NCBI RefSeq assembly: GCF_000711725.1
Contig: NZ_JONP01000008.1
Coordinates: 1 to 64,000, forward strand
Direction: 5' to 3'
DNA: 64,000 nucleotides
From: Roseomonas aerilata DSM 19363
GTDB taxonomy: Bacteria; Pseudomonadota; Alphaproteobacteria; Acetobacterales; Acetobacteraceae
Part shown: piece by piece, positions 1 to 8,250 of the stretch
How positions within the stretch are numbered: the first letter of the stretch is position 1
Layout of the letters: each line of letters begins with the position of its first letter
Made by a program: the position numbers and the translations under genes
The notes under the pieces: model-generated
What the model was told of the DNA's origin: nothing
The model's database searches: none
What the model saw: only the letters and a program-made list of their open reading frames with translations

Positions 1-483
1 GAGCGCGCCGAGCTCGGTGGTGGTGAGGCCGCCGAGCTGGGTGGTGGTGAGCGCCGCGAGCTGGGTGGCCTTGAGGCCGGCGAGCTGGGTGGTGTCGAGG
101 GCACCGAGCTCGGTGGTGGTAAGGCCGGCGAGCTGGACGGTGGTGAGGCCGCCGAGCTGGGCCGCGGTGAGGCCGCCGAGCTGTGTGGTGGTGAGCGCGC
201 CCAGCTGGGCGGAGGTAAGACCGCCAAGCTGGGTGGCGGTGAGGCCGCCGAGCTGGGCGGAGGTGAGGCCGCCGAACTGCGTGGTGGTGATCGCCGCGAG
301 CTGGGTAGCCTTGAGGCCGGCGAGCTGCGTCGTGGCGAGCGTGCCGAGCTGCGTCGTCGTCAGGACGGACACCTGGGTGGTCGTCAGGGCGCCGAGCTGG
401 CTTGCACTCAGCGCGCCGATCGAGGTCGTCGACAGGCCCTGGATGACGGTGGTCGACAGCCCAGGGATCTGGGTGACAGAAAG
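1..483. repeat. 24-bp tandem coding repeat
   Basis: Twenty tandem 24-bp units encode the octads of the protein read on the minus strand. Units are diverged, mostly at third positions and at the codons for residues 2-3, and a 240-bp super-period is visible when 1-120 is compared with 241-360. There are no unique spacers, so this is a coding minisatellite and not a CRISPR array. Confidence 0.85.
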
Positions 484-501
484 GTCTGCGACGCCGCTCA
501 T
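1..501 (-). CDS. Octapeptide-repeat protein, N-terminal part (partial)
   Basis: The reading frame starts at ATG 501-499 and stays open to the window edge, giving 167 codons with no stop. A GAGGTG ribosome site lies 8 nt upstream. After six residues the whole visible protein is 20 back-to-back octads of consensus L-T-T-T-Q-L-G-G, with hydrophobics at positions 1 and 6 and Q or E at 5. A higher-order period of 10 octads (80 residues, 240 nt) is visible: the LAGLKATQLAA segment recurs at that distance. No signal peptide is present, as expected for a type I secretion substrate, and HlyD and ABC exporter genes lie just upstream on the same strand. I infer a secreted surface or adhesin-like repeat protein. 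Its C-terminus, where a secretion signal would sit, is outside the window. No enzymatic domain is visible. Confidence 0.8.
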   Translation of the reverse strand, partial: MSGVADLSVTQIPGLSTTVIQGLSTTSIGALSASQLGALTTTQVSVLTTTQLGTLATTQLAGLKATQLAAITTTQFGGLTSAQLGGLTATQLGGLTSAQLGALTTTQLGGLTAAQLGGLTTVQLAGLTTTELGALDTTQLAGLKATQLAALTTTQLGGLTTTELGAL

Positions 502-901
502 GACGGGCACACCTCAGTCACGGCCTCGCGGCGGCCACCGGCCCAGCCCTGGCCGTAATTTGGTGTGGACTTGAACCGCATCATCCTGCTCCCAGCCGTG
601 AAACTTGTTGGAGGTCGACCGGACCGCATGAGCGCACCGGTCTGATTTCGCTGCTGTTGCGGAGCGTGGCAGGGCTACATTACCAAAGTTCTAACAAGCG
701 GCGTCTCCGTCCGACGCTTCGGGAGCGGCGATGGCCACTGCCGGATCGTAACGGCGCCGGCCCCGAACGTGACAAGATATGCCGTTTGCCCGATGGCGGA
801 GTGAGGGGAGGCGCGGGGATTGCGCACCCCACCGCAATAGGATGAGCCATGTCTTCGATACTGCGGCCAGCGGGTTAGCGACTCCGGCGCGGAAGCCCGC
901 G
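502..901. other. Intergenic region between hlyD stop and repeat-protein start
   Basis: This 400-nt stretch holds no convincing gene; short frames on either strand lack ribosome sites. It separates the hlyD stop from the repeat-protein start, both on the minus strand, so the repeat gene probably has its own promoter here. The least GC-rich part is about 676-702. A 6-bp inverted repeat (819-824 with 833-838) lies shortly after the hlyD stop and could act as a weak terminator, but no U-tract follows. Confidence 0.4.
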
Positions 902-2344
902 TCAGGGCTCGCGGAGACTCTCGCTGATGCTGCGCATGATTGGGTAGAGGATGTAGGAGATCACGGTCCGGGTCCCTACCCTGATCTCCGCCGCCAGCGT
1001 CATTCCCGGGATCAGCCGCGCGCCCTCGGGCATGCCCTGCAGCGTGCTGTCGCGCAACTCGACAACGGCGCGGTGAAAGGCCGTCGAGCCGCCCGCCGCA
1101 CCCGCCGGGGAGGGCGCGGAATCCGCGACGATGGCGCGCAGCCTGCCGGTCAGCAGGCCGTGCCTCTGGTAAGGAAAGGCGTCCACCTTCACCCGCACCT
1201 CGTCGCCCGGCTTCGTATAGCCGATATCGGCGGAGCCGATTGCGATCTCGGCGATCATTGCGGCGCTGCTCGGGATCATCGTGATCAGGGGCTCGGCCGC
1301 GTTGAGCACGGAGCCCACTGAGCGCTTCGCCACCTCCAGCACGACGCCGTCCTCCGGCGCGGTGAGCTCCACCAGCCGGTTCACCAGGTCCGCCTTCGAC
1401 AGGTTCTCGTCCACGGCCAGCGAGTCGGCGCGAGTCTTGACCAGCTGCTCCGTCAGCTCGCGCCGCCAGGAGTCGATGAAGGCCTGACGGTCGGCCTTGA
1501 GCGAGAGAATGGCCTGCTGGGCGGTGTTAATCTGGGCGATCGCCGCCTGCAACTCTCGCTCGTTGCGGACACGGGCGGCCTGGGCCTCCACATAGTTCAG
1601 CCGAGAGCCGCTCTGCGAGCGGAACAGCGTATTGCGCATCGACTCGACCTCGCGCGCGAGGGCGACCTGCTGGGTGAGCAGCTCGCGGGTCGCCTGGGCC
1701 GTCGCGACTTCGATCTCGTGGCTGCGGAGTCGCTGGTCGATATCGGCGAGGCGCGACGTGAACTGAGCCTGGCGTTGGCGGTAGAGCGCGCGCTGCAGCA
1801 TCAGCTCCTGCGAACCGGACTCGGGTTCGAAGGGCGTGCCGTCCAACTCGGCTTCCAGCCTTCCCTGCTGGGCGCGGATGGCGCTCTGCTGCGCGAGTAG
1901 CACGGCGCGGTCGGCCTGCGCGAAGGTCGGGTCCAGCGAGGCGAGCAAGTCGCCCTTGCGCACGACCTCGCCCGGCTTCACCCGGATCTGCCGGATGACC
2001 GAGAGCTGCATCGGCTGCAGCACGATCGTCGGCGAATCCATCGACAGGCGGCCTGTGCCCGCGACGATCACATCCACATGAATGATGCTGGCCAGCAGGA
2101 TCATCGTCAGGAAGAGGGCGACCGCGATCCGGTGCGTGTTGCAGAGCAGGGAGGGCGCCGGACGCGCGAGATAGTCCTCGAGGTCCGGCTGGGGCGGGGC
2201 AAAGCCCTGCTGCAGCCAGGCACGCTCGGCTGCCGTCTCCGATGATTGGCGCGGCCGGCGCAGCCGCGCGACGAGCGAGCCCGACCGCGCCAGCGGCGGG
2301 GCGGCGGGGACAGAGGCCGGCTCGTGGTTGATCGTGGCACTCAC
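902..2344 (-). CDS. HlyD-family type I secretion periplasmic adaptor
   Basis: 480 residues. This is the membrane fusion protein of a type I secretion system, linking the inner-membrane ABC exporter to an outer-membrane channel. A cytoplasmic N-terminus of about 70 residues is followed by one transmembrane helix (about 72-92). Then come the first half of the lipoyl-like barrel, a long coiled-coil hairpin rich in Gln, Ala and Arg (about 150-320), the second half (LTAPEDGVVLEV) and a C-terminal beta-barrel ending in the typical IRVGTRTVISYILYPIMRS stretch. The ATG overlaps the stop of the ABC gene by 4 nt (ATGA), so the two are probably translationally coupled. Length and architecture match the LapC/PrtE-like branch. 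Confidence 0.93.
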   Translation of the reverse strand: MSATINHEPASVPAAPPLARSGSLVARLRRPRQSSETAAERAWLQQGFAPPQPDLEDYLARPAPSLLCNTHRIAVALFLTMILLASIIHVDVIVAGTGRLSMDSPTIVLQPMQLSVIRQIRVKPGEVVRKGDLLASLDPTFAQADRAVLLAQQSAIRAQQGRLEAELDGTPFEPESGSQELMLQRALYRQRQAQFTSRLADIDQRLRSHEIEVATAQATRELLTQQVALAREVESMRNTLFRSQSGSRLNYVEAQAARVRNERELQAAIAQINTAQQAILSLKADRQAFIDSWRRELTEQLVKTRADSLAVDENLSKADLVNRLVELTAPEDGVVLEVAKRSVGSVLNAAEPLITMIPSSAAMIAEIAIGSADIGYTKPGDEVRVKVDAFPYQRHGLLTGRLRAIVADSAPSPAGAAGGSTAFHRAVVELRDSTLQGMPEGARLIPGMTLAAEIRVGTRTVISYILYPIMRSISESLREP

Positions 2345-4509
2345 GCGAAGTGCTTCGTCTGCTGCCGCCAGAGGTTCTGGTAGGCCCCGCAGCGCTCGAG
2401 CAGCACCTTGTGCGGCGCGAAGTCCAGCACCCGGCCGTGCTCCAGCACCAGGATGGCGTCAGCCCCGGCGAGGGATGTCAGGCGATGGGAGACGATGATG
2501 AGGGTTCGGCCACGGGCGATCTCGGCCAGGTTGTCCTGGATCACCGCCTCGCTCTCGGGGTCGAGGGCGCTGGTCGCCTCGTCGAAGATGAGGAGGTTGG
2601 GCCGTGTCAGCAGGGCCCGGGCGATCGCGAGCCGCTGGCGCTGGCCGCCGGAGAAGTTGGACCCGTTCTCCTCGATCATCGTGTCATAGGAATGCGGCAG
2701 GCGGTTGATGAACTCATCGGCACCGGCGATGCGCGCGGCCTCCATGATCTCCTCCAGCGTCGCTTCCGGCCGAACGGCCGAAAGATTCTCGCGCAGCGTG
2801 CCGCGGAAGAGGAAGTTCTCCTGCAGCACCACACCGATGCTGCGGCGGAGATGCACGAGATCGATGTGGCGGATATCGACGCCGTCGAGCCGGATCACCC
2901 CCTCCTGCGCGGTCTGGATGCCCTGGATCAGGCGGGTGACCGTCGTCTTGCCCGAGCCCGAGCGGCCGACCACGCCGATCACCTGGCCGGGCGCGACCGT
3001 GAAGGAGACCGCGTCCAGCGCGGGCGGACTGCCGGGACGATAGGCGAAGGTGACGTTGTCAAAGACAAGCTGGCCGGAGACCTCCGGGCGCAATCCCTGG
3101 TGGCCCGGGTCCCGCTCCGCCGGGTGGGACATCACCGTGCCGAGCATCCGCACCGCCAGCATCGTCTCCTGGTACTCGTTCAGCAGACCGACGATCTGCA
3201 CCAGCGGCCCGGTCACCCGGCCCGACACCATGTTGAAGGCGACGAGCGCGCCGATGCTGAGCGATCCGTCGAAGACCTCCAGCGCGCCGAGAGAGAGAAC
3301 GCTGATCTGCATCAGCTTCTCGAGCCCCTGCATCATCACGCCGGCCAGCGCGGAGAGGCGGCCGACGGTGGCGCGGCGCTCCATCCCCGCAGTGATCTTC
3401 TCGTTCCACACGGCCTGGCGCGCAGGCTCCAGCGCCAGCGACTTCACCGTGCGCATCCCGTGGATCGTCTCGACCAGATGCCCCTGCCGTGCGCCCTCGG
3501 CCTGGTAGAGTCCCTCGAGGTTGCGGCGGAAGGTCGGCACCATGAAGCCGATCACCAGCGCCATGACGAGGGAGAAGCCGAGGACGAGCGCGGTGAGCTT
3601 GCCGCTGTAGAGCACCATCACCGTCAGCATCAGCGGCAGGGACACGGCATCCAGCGCGGTCTGCAGGAGGCGCCCCGTCAGGAACTGACGGATCGTGTCC
3701 GTCTGCTGCAGGTTGCGCGCCAGCACGCCGGCCGTGTTGGCCTCGAAGAAGAAGAGCGGCAGGGTCAGCAGGTGCTGAAAGGTGCGCGAGGCCAGCCTTG
3801 CGTCGATCTTGCTCGTGACCACCGTCATCAGATACTGCCGCACATAGGCGAACAGGCCGTCGAAGGCGGCCAGCGTGCAGAACATCACCACCAGGGCCAG
3901 CAGGGTCTGGTAGCTGTGGTGGGTGATCACCTTGTCGATCAGGATCTGGAACATCAGCGGCGTGGCGAAGGCGATCAGCGCCGACATGAGCGCCGCCAGC
4001 ACCACGTCCCGCAGCAGGCTGCGGTGGAGCAGGATCTCCGGCAGGAACCAGCGCAGGCCGAAGGTGCCCTCCGCGCGCGGCTTGCGGTCGGCCTTGCAGA
4101 CCACCAGCACGCCGCTCCAGTCGCGCAGGAACTCGGCCCCTGCCACCATCTGCACGCCCTGGCGCTCTACCAAGGGGTTCATCACGTAGAGGGCGCCGCC
4201 GGACTCCGCCGTCGTCGCCTTCACCACGATGACCCAGCGCCCGTCCTGCATCAGGGCCATGACAGGAAAGGTGTGGCTGAGGGCGGTGAGGTGCTGCCAC
4301 TTCCGCCGCCGCACCACGCGCCCCCGCAGGCCCACCTGCCGCAGGATGCGCAGGATGGAGCCGAGCACGTCCGTCTCTGCCACGACCGAGAAGTGCTCCG
4401 GCCGCAGCTGGACACCGTGGTACATGGCAATCATGAACAGGCAGCGCAGCGCCGTGTGCAGCGGCGACATCATCGTCGCCGCCGCGACGGCAAGCCCGTC
4501 ATTCGGCAT
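2341..4509 (-). CDS. Type I secretion ABC transporter with C39-like domain
   Basis: 722 residues. ATP-driven exporter of the HlyB/LapB type. Residues 1-150 form a C39-peptidase-like domain, about 160-450 a six-helix membrane domain, and about 490-722 the nucleotide-binding domain with Walker A GRSGSGKTT, signature FSGGQRQR, Walker B LLIFDEATSALD and an H-loop in IVSHR. In active C39 peptidases the nucleophile sits in a D-C-G motif shortly before a conserved Cys-Leu; here the equivalent place reads LHTALRCL, so the catalytic cysteine appears to be missing. That fits a non-cleaving chaperone-like domain and an uncleaved substrate with a C-terminal signal. It is coupled to hlyD downstream and lies 42 nt after a short FkbM-like ORF. 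Confidence 0.93.
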   Translation of the reverse strand: MPNDGLAVAAATMMSPLHTALRCLFMIAMYHGVQLRPEHFSVVAETDVLGSILRILRQVGLRGRVVRRRKWQHLTALSHTFPVMALMQDGRWVIVVKATTAESGGALYVMNPLVERQGVQMVAGAEFLRDWSGVLVVCKADRKPRAEGTFGLRWFLPEILLHRSLLRDVVLAALMSALIAFATPLMFQILIDKVITHHSYQTLLALVVMFCTLAAFDGLFAYVRQYLMTVVTSKIDARLASRTFQHLLTLPLFFFEANTAGVLARNLQQTDTIRQFLTGRLLQTALDAVSLPLMLTVMVLYSGKLTALVLGFSLVMALVIGFMVPTFRRNLEGLYQAEGARQGHLVETIHGMRTVKSLALEPARQAVWNEKITAGMERRATVGRLSALAGVMMQGLEKLMQISVLSLGALEVFDGSLSIGALVAFNMVSGRVTGPLVQIVGLLNEYQETMLAVRMLGTVMSHPAERDPGHQGLRPEVSGQLVFDNVTFAYRPGSPPALDAVSFTVAPGQVIGVVGRSGSGKTTVTRLIQGIQTAQEGVIRLDGVDIRHIDLVHLRRSIGVVLQENFLFRGTLRENLSAVRPEATLEEIMEAARIAGADEFINRLPHSYDTMIEENGSNFSGGQRQRLAIARALLTRPNLLIFDEATSALDPESEAVIQDNLAEIARGRTLIIVSHRLTSLAGADAILVLEHGRVLDFAPHKVLLERCGAYQNLWRQQTKHFA

Positions 4510-4551
4510 CCTGGCCTCCGGGGAATGGGGCGTGCACGACGGGGCCGGGGA

Positions 4552-4707
4552 TCAGGCGGGCATGGGTTCCGCGGCCCTCGACTCGAGCAGCGGCACACAG
4601 GCCGGCGTGCCCTCGATGGGGTCGGCGCCGACATCGATGATACGCACCGGAACCGTTGTTCCGGTCAGCGCGGCGAAACCTGCGCCTGCCAAGTTTTTTG
4701 GCATCAT
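4552..4707 (-). CDS. 51-residue FkbM-methyltransferase-like short ORF, probably a remnant
   Basis: An ATG at 4707 (a second Met follows) is preceded by AGGAG at 4717-4721 with 9-nt spacing. It opens a 51-residue frame ending 42 nt before the ABC exporter ATG. The stretch VRIIDVGADPIEGTPACVPL resembles the N-terminal VVDVGANPIDGxPPYxPLL segment of FkbM-family SAM methyltransferases, from memory of that family. The frame stops just where the rest of the SAM-binding fold should follow. It may be a decayed methyltransferase start that still serves as a translated leader for the secretion operon, or a functional small protein. The good ribosome site favours translation. Confidence 0.55.
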   Translation of the reverse strand: MMPKNLAGAGFAALTGTTVPVRIIDVGADPIEGTPACVPLLESRAAEPMPA

Positions 4708-4873
4708 GGAGAGCGACTCCTGAAGAGGTCGGCCCCCAGGCTAGCCCCCGTCTCTTCAGAGAAGATGAAGATCGTGGGCCCCTTTGCCCGGGCTACGGCA
4801 TAATCGGGCCGTCGCAGTTAACCGATCCTTTGCCCGGCGCGGGCAATCTGCCCGCCTGTCCCGAGGCGCAAAA
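4708..4873. promoter_or_regulatory. Divergent promoter region of secretion operon and NodT channel
   Basis: 166 nt lie between the divergent starts. An 8-bp inverted repeat (4720-4727 with 4752-4759, CTGAAGAG/CTCTTCAG) partly covers the ribosome site of the minus-strand leader ORF. A CATAAT sequence at 4799-4804 could be a -10 element for the rightward gene, but no clear -35 accompanies it. The promoter assignment is inferred from the divergent layout. Confidence 0.4.
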
Positions 4874-6274
4874 ATGTTACGCCGCTCCATCCCTCTGCTG
4901 ACGGCCCTCCTGCTGGCCGCCTGCGATATCGGCCCCGACTACCAGCGGCCGTCCGACAACGTGCCCGGCTCCTTCGCGGGGCGCGCGGGCACGCTGCCCG
5001 TGCTGCCGACCACCGCCTGGTGGCTGACGCTGAACGACCCGATCCTCGACGGGCTGGTCGAGCGGGCGCGGCGGGCCAATCCGGATCTCGGCCGGGCGCA
5101 GGCGGTGGTGGCGGAGGCGCGGGCGGCGCTGGCGCAGGCGCAGGGGGGTGGGACGCCGCAGCTCAACGCGGGGGCATCGGCCAGCTACGGGCGCTCCTTC
5201 ACCTCTCCGAACTACTACGGGCGCACGTCGGGCTACAGCACGGGCGGATTCGATGCCTCCTGGGAGATCGACCTCTGGGGTCGCAACCGGCGCACGGTGC
5301 AGGCGGCGGCCGCGAATGCGGAACTTGCGGAGGCGGAGGCGGACGACGCGCTGCTGACGCTGCTCGGCGACGTTGCCCGCAGCTACGTGGAACTGCGCGG
5401 CACCCAGGCGGGGATCGAGACGACGAATCTCACGATCGAGAACCAGAAACGGTCGAACGAGCTCGCGGCGCGGCGCGTGGCGGGGGGCGACGGCAGCCGG
5501 CTGGAAATCCTCCAGGGCGCGACGCTGCTGCAGCAGCAGGAGGCGCAGCGGCCGGTGCTGCAGGCGCGCGCGGATCTCCTGATCAACGCCCTCTCCACCC
5601 TTTGCGGGGAGGCGCCGGACGCGCTGAGGGCGCTGCTCTCGCCGCCCGGCCCCATCCCGCAGGGGCCGCTGCCGGACCCGAGCGTGCCGGCGGACCTGCT
5701 CCGGCGCCGGCCGGACGTGCGCGCGGCGGAGCGGCAGCTCGCGGCCGGCGTCGCGCTCATCGGGGCGGCCATGGCGGAGCGCTATCCGAGCCTCAGCCTC
5801 TCAGGCAGCCTGACGCTCAGCGGTGGCACGTTGTCGAATGTCATGGCGGCGCCACTCTTCGCCCTCTCGCCGAGCCTTCGCGTTCCGGTCCTCGATGGCG
5901 GGCAGCGCGAGGCGGCGGTGGATATCCGCCGCGCCCAGGCCGAGCAGGCGCGCCACGCCTATCGCACCGTGGTGCTCAAGGCACTGCGGGAGGTGGAGGA
6001 CGCCATGGCGCAGGTGCGCAGCCTCACGCAGTACCGCGACGGCCTGAAGCAGACCGTACTGACGGCAGGAAAGGTGGTGGACACCGCGCGCTCCCTCTAC
6101 AGCGCGGGGGCGACGGATTTCCTCCAGGTGCTCGATGCCCAGCGTGCCCTGACGGCGAGCCGCGACGCGCTTGCCCAGGCGGAGGCGGCGCGGACGATCC
6201 AGGTCGTGGCCCTGTTCAAGGCGCTCGGCGGCGGGTGGCAGACGGAGCCGAACCCAAGGGTGGCGGCGCGCTGA
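4874..6274 (+). CDS. NodT-family outer-membrane efflux lipoprotein
   Basis: 466 residues from ATG 4874; an in-frame Met 30 codons upstream is less likely because the signal peptide begins here. The N-terminus is a lipoprotein signal with lipobox LLAAC, the lipidated Cys being residue 17, followed by DIGPDYQRP, which is typical of RND-pump outer-membrane factors. Two OEP repeats follow, with the usual motif LRRRPDVRAAERQL near the middle. The protein forms a trimeric outer-membrane and periplasmic channel. It is divergent from the type I secretion genes, and no RND or MFS pump gene is adjacent, so it may be the outer-membrane partner of the HlyB/HlyD pair. That pairing is inferred. Confidence 0.9.
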   Translation: MLRRSIPLLTALLLAACDIGPDYQRPSDNVPGSFAGRAGTLPVLPTTAWWLTLNDPILDGLVERARRANPDLGRAQAVVAEARAALAQAQGGGTPQLNAGASASYGRSFTSPNYYGRTSGYSTGGFDASWEIDLWGRNRRTVQAAAANAELAEAEADDALLTLLGDVARSYVELRGTQAGIETTNLTIENQKRSNELAARRVAGGDGSRLEILQGATLLQQQEAQRPVLQARADLLINALSTLCGEAPDALRALLSPPGPIPQGPLPDPSVPADLLRRRPDVRAAERQLAAGVALIGAAMAERYPSLSLSGSLTLSGGTLSNVMAAPLFALSPSLRVPVLDGGQREAAVDIRRAQAEQARHAYRTVVLKALREVEDAMAQVRSLTQYRDGLKQTVLTAGKVVDTARSLYSAGATDFLQVLDAQRALTASRDALAQAEAARTIQVVALFKALGGGWQTEPNPRVAAR

Positions 6275-6294
6275 CGCATCCCCCCGCCGGGCGG

Positions 6295-8058
6295 TCAGCC
6301 CCGGCGGTGCCTCGGGGCACGCGGCGCGGCGCTCCGCGGCAGGGGCTGCATCGCCTCCACCTGGATATGCGCGTCCTCGGCGCCGGGGCGGCGGGCGTTG
6401 GCCGCGAAATGGGCGGCGGCGTAGGGCGCCACCTCCACCTGCGTCTCGCGCCCGAGGATCCGGATGCGGCCGATCTCCGCGCGGGACACGTCACCCCGCT
6501 TGCAGAGGAAGGGCAGCAGCCAGCGCGGGTCCGCCTGGCCGTCGCGGCCGACGCTGAGGCGGAACCACACGCCCTCGGAAGGAGGCGGCGGGCCGCCGTC
6601 GCGCGGGCCGTCCGCCATGGGGCGGCGGGCGCGGTCGGCGCTGACGGGGGCGAGTTCCTCCGGTGCCGGCAGCGGCGCGCGCATGAGCTTCACCAGGGCG
6701 GTCGCCAGGGCCAGCGGGTCGGCGGCGGCGGGCTTGTCCGGGGCCGCTTCCGTCGCGGGGCGGCTCCAGGCGGCCTCGTCGTTGCTCGGGGCGGGGGCGC
6801 CGGTGAGGGCCGCGACCGGCAGGCCGGCGCCGACGAGGGTGCGGGCGATCGCCAGATCCTCCTCGGCGGGCTCCTCGGTCAGCAGCTCGCGCGCGCGGGC
6901 GGCGATGCGCTCCGCATCCTTCGCGCGCACGGCCTCGGCCGAGGGCGCGGGGCCCCAGGTGGCCTCGACGCGCGCGGCGGAGAGAAGCCGCTCCGCGATC
7001 CGGCGACGGGAGGGCGATACGATCAGCAGGCTCGTGCCCTTGCGCCCCGCGCGGCCGGTGCGGCCGGAGCGGTGCAGCAGCGTGTCGGGGTCGCGCGGGA
7101 GTTCCGCGTGAATGACGAGGTCCAGCTCCGGCAGGTCGATGCCGCGGGCGGCGACGTCGGTGGCCACGCAGATCCGCACATGGCCGTCCCGCAGGCTCTG
7201 CAGCGCGCGGGTGCGCTCGGCCTGGGAAAGCTCGCCAGAAAGGGCCACCGCCGCGAAGCCGCGCTCGGAGAGGTTGCCGTGCAGGCGGGCGACGGCCGCG
7301 CGGGTGGCGCAGAAGACCATCGAGATCGGCGCGTCCTCGAGGCGCAGCGCGTTCACCACGGCGCGCTCCACGTCGCTCGGCGCGACGAGGGCGGCGCGGT
7401 AGGTGATGTCACCGTGCGGCTCGTCGCCCGAGGTCGCCTCGATCCGCAGCGCGTCGCGCTGGAACTGCTTCGCCATCTGCGCGATCGGCCGCGGCACGGT
7501 GGCGGAGAAGAGCAGGGTGCGGCGCGTCTCGGGCAGGGCGCCGAGAATCGCCTCCAGCTCCTCGCGGAAGCCGAGGTCGAGCATCTCGTCGGCCTCGTCG
7601 AGCACGACAACGCGGACGGCGTCGGTCTTGAGGTTGCCGCGGTCGATGTGGTCGCGCACGCGGCCGGGGGTGCCCACCGCGATGTGCACGCCGGCCGAGA
7701 GGGCGCGGCGCTCGGCCACCGGGTCCATGCCGCCGACACAGGAGGCGATGCGGCCGCCGGAGGGGCCGTAGAGCCAGGTCAGCTCAGTCTTCACCTGCAG
7801 CGCCAGCTCGCGCGTCGGCGCGACGATCAGGGCCAGCGGGTGGCCGGGGGCGGGCAGGCGCGGGGCCTCGCCGAGCAGGTCGGTGGCCATGGCGAGGCCG
7901 TAGGCGACGGTCTTGCCCGAGCCGGTGCGGGCGGAAACCAGCAGGTCGCGCGCGCCGGTGCCCTCGGCCAGCACGGCGGCCTGGACGGGGGTGGGGGTGG
8001 CGTAGCCGCGGGCGGACAGGGCGTCGCGCAGGGGCTGAGGCAGGGAATCGAAAGACAT
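6295..8058 (-). CDS. DEAD-box ATP-dependent RNA helicase
   Basis: 587 residues from ATG 8058, chosen because MSFDSLPQPL is the normal family start (Q-motif region); the longer open frame upstream is arginine/proline junk. Motifs in order: Walker A GSGKT (46-50), PTRELA, GTPGR, DEAD (154-157), SAT, then the helicase C domain ending in a RSGRTGRAGRKG stretch. A low-complexity Ala/Pro linker leads to a C-terminal DbpA-type RNA-binding domain (about 485-560). This arrangement resembles DeaD/CsdA-type helicases acting in ribosome assembly and RNA decay. The gene runs convergent to the NodT gene with a 20-nt gap. Confidence 0.93.
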   Translation of the reverse strand: MSFDSLPQPLRDALSARGYATPTPVQAAVLAEGTGARDLLVSARTGSGKTVAYGLAMATDLLGEAPRLPAPGHPLALIVAPTRELALQVKTELTWLYGPSGGRIASCVGGMDPVAERRALSAGVHIAVGTPGRVRDHIDRGNLKTDAVRVVVLDEADEMLDLGFREELEAILGALPETRRTLLFSATVPRPIAQMAKQFQRDALRIEATSGDEPHGDITYRAALVAPSDVERAVVNALRLEDAPISMVFCATRAAVARLHGNLSERGFAAVALSGELSQAERTRALQSLRDGHVRICVATDVAARGIDLPELDLVIHAELPRDPDTLLHRSGRTGRAGRKGTSLLIVSPSRRRIAERLLSAARVEATWGPAPSAEAVRAKDAERIAARARELLTEEPAEEDLAIARTLVGAGLPVAALTGAPAPSNDEAAWSRPATEAAPDKPAAADPLALATALVKLMRAPLPAPEELAPVSADRARRPMADGPRDGGPPPPSEGVWFRLSVGRDGQADPRWLLPFLCKRGDVSRAEIGRIRILGRETQVEVAPYAAAHFAANARRPGAEDAHIQVEAMQPLPRSAAPRAPRHRRG

Positions 8059-8059
8059 C

Positions 8060-8087
8060 TCAGGCGTCCATGAAGAAGGGCGCCTGA
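8060..8087 (-). promoter_or_regulatory. Hairpin just upstream of the helicase start codon
   Basis: A 7-bp inverted repeat (8060-8066 TCAGGCG with 8081-8087 CGCCTGA) lies immediately before the helicase ATG (8058-8056) in its leader. It covers the place where a ribosome site would be, and no clear Shine-Dalgarno sequence is otherwise visible. It could modulate initiation, but a chance GC-rich repeat is possible. Confidence 0.3.
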
Positions 8088-8250
8088 TCGCGGCTCCGGC
8101 GTGCGTCAGGGCACGTCGTGGCGCGGGGGGGCGGCGCGTTCGGGGGGCCGGGCGCGGCTGAAGCGGCACCGGAGGCACGGATATCGGCGTTCGGCCGGTC
8201 TGCCACAACCGGTAGCTGCGCATTCCAGCCCTGCGGCGGGGCGGAGTGCC

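Noticed and set aside
1-483. Possible CRISPR-like array because of regular 24-bp units
   Set aside because: The units are contiguous with no unique spacers, keep an open frame and diverge at codon positions.
17-574. Plus-strand open frame rich in Val, Arg, Pro, Ser and Trp across the 24-bp repeats
   Set aside because: It is the antisense reading of the octad-repeat gene; the minus-strand frame has a start with a ribosome site and a sensible composition.
657-845. Short plus-strand frame in the gap after hlyD
   Set aside because: No ribosome site, no recognisable sequence and arginine-rich composition typical of chance frames here.
2350-4803. Very long plus-strand frame (817 codons) opposite the ABC exporter
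   Set aside because: Arg/His/Gln-rich shadow of a strongly supported minus-strand gene; a product of high GC content.
5020-8073. 1017-codon plus-strand frame spanning two genes
   Set aside because: Gly/Ala/Arg-rich low-complexity shadow of the NodT gene in another frame and of the helicase antisense.
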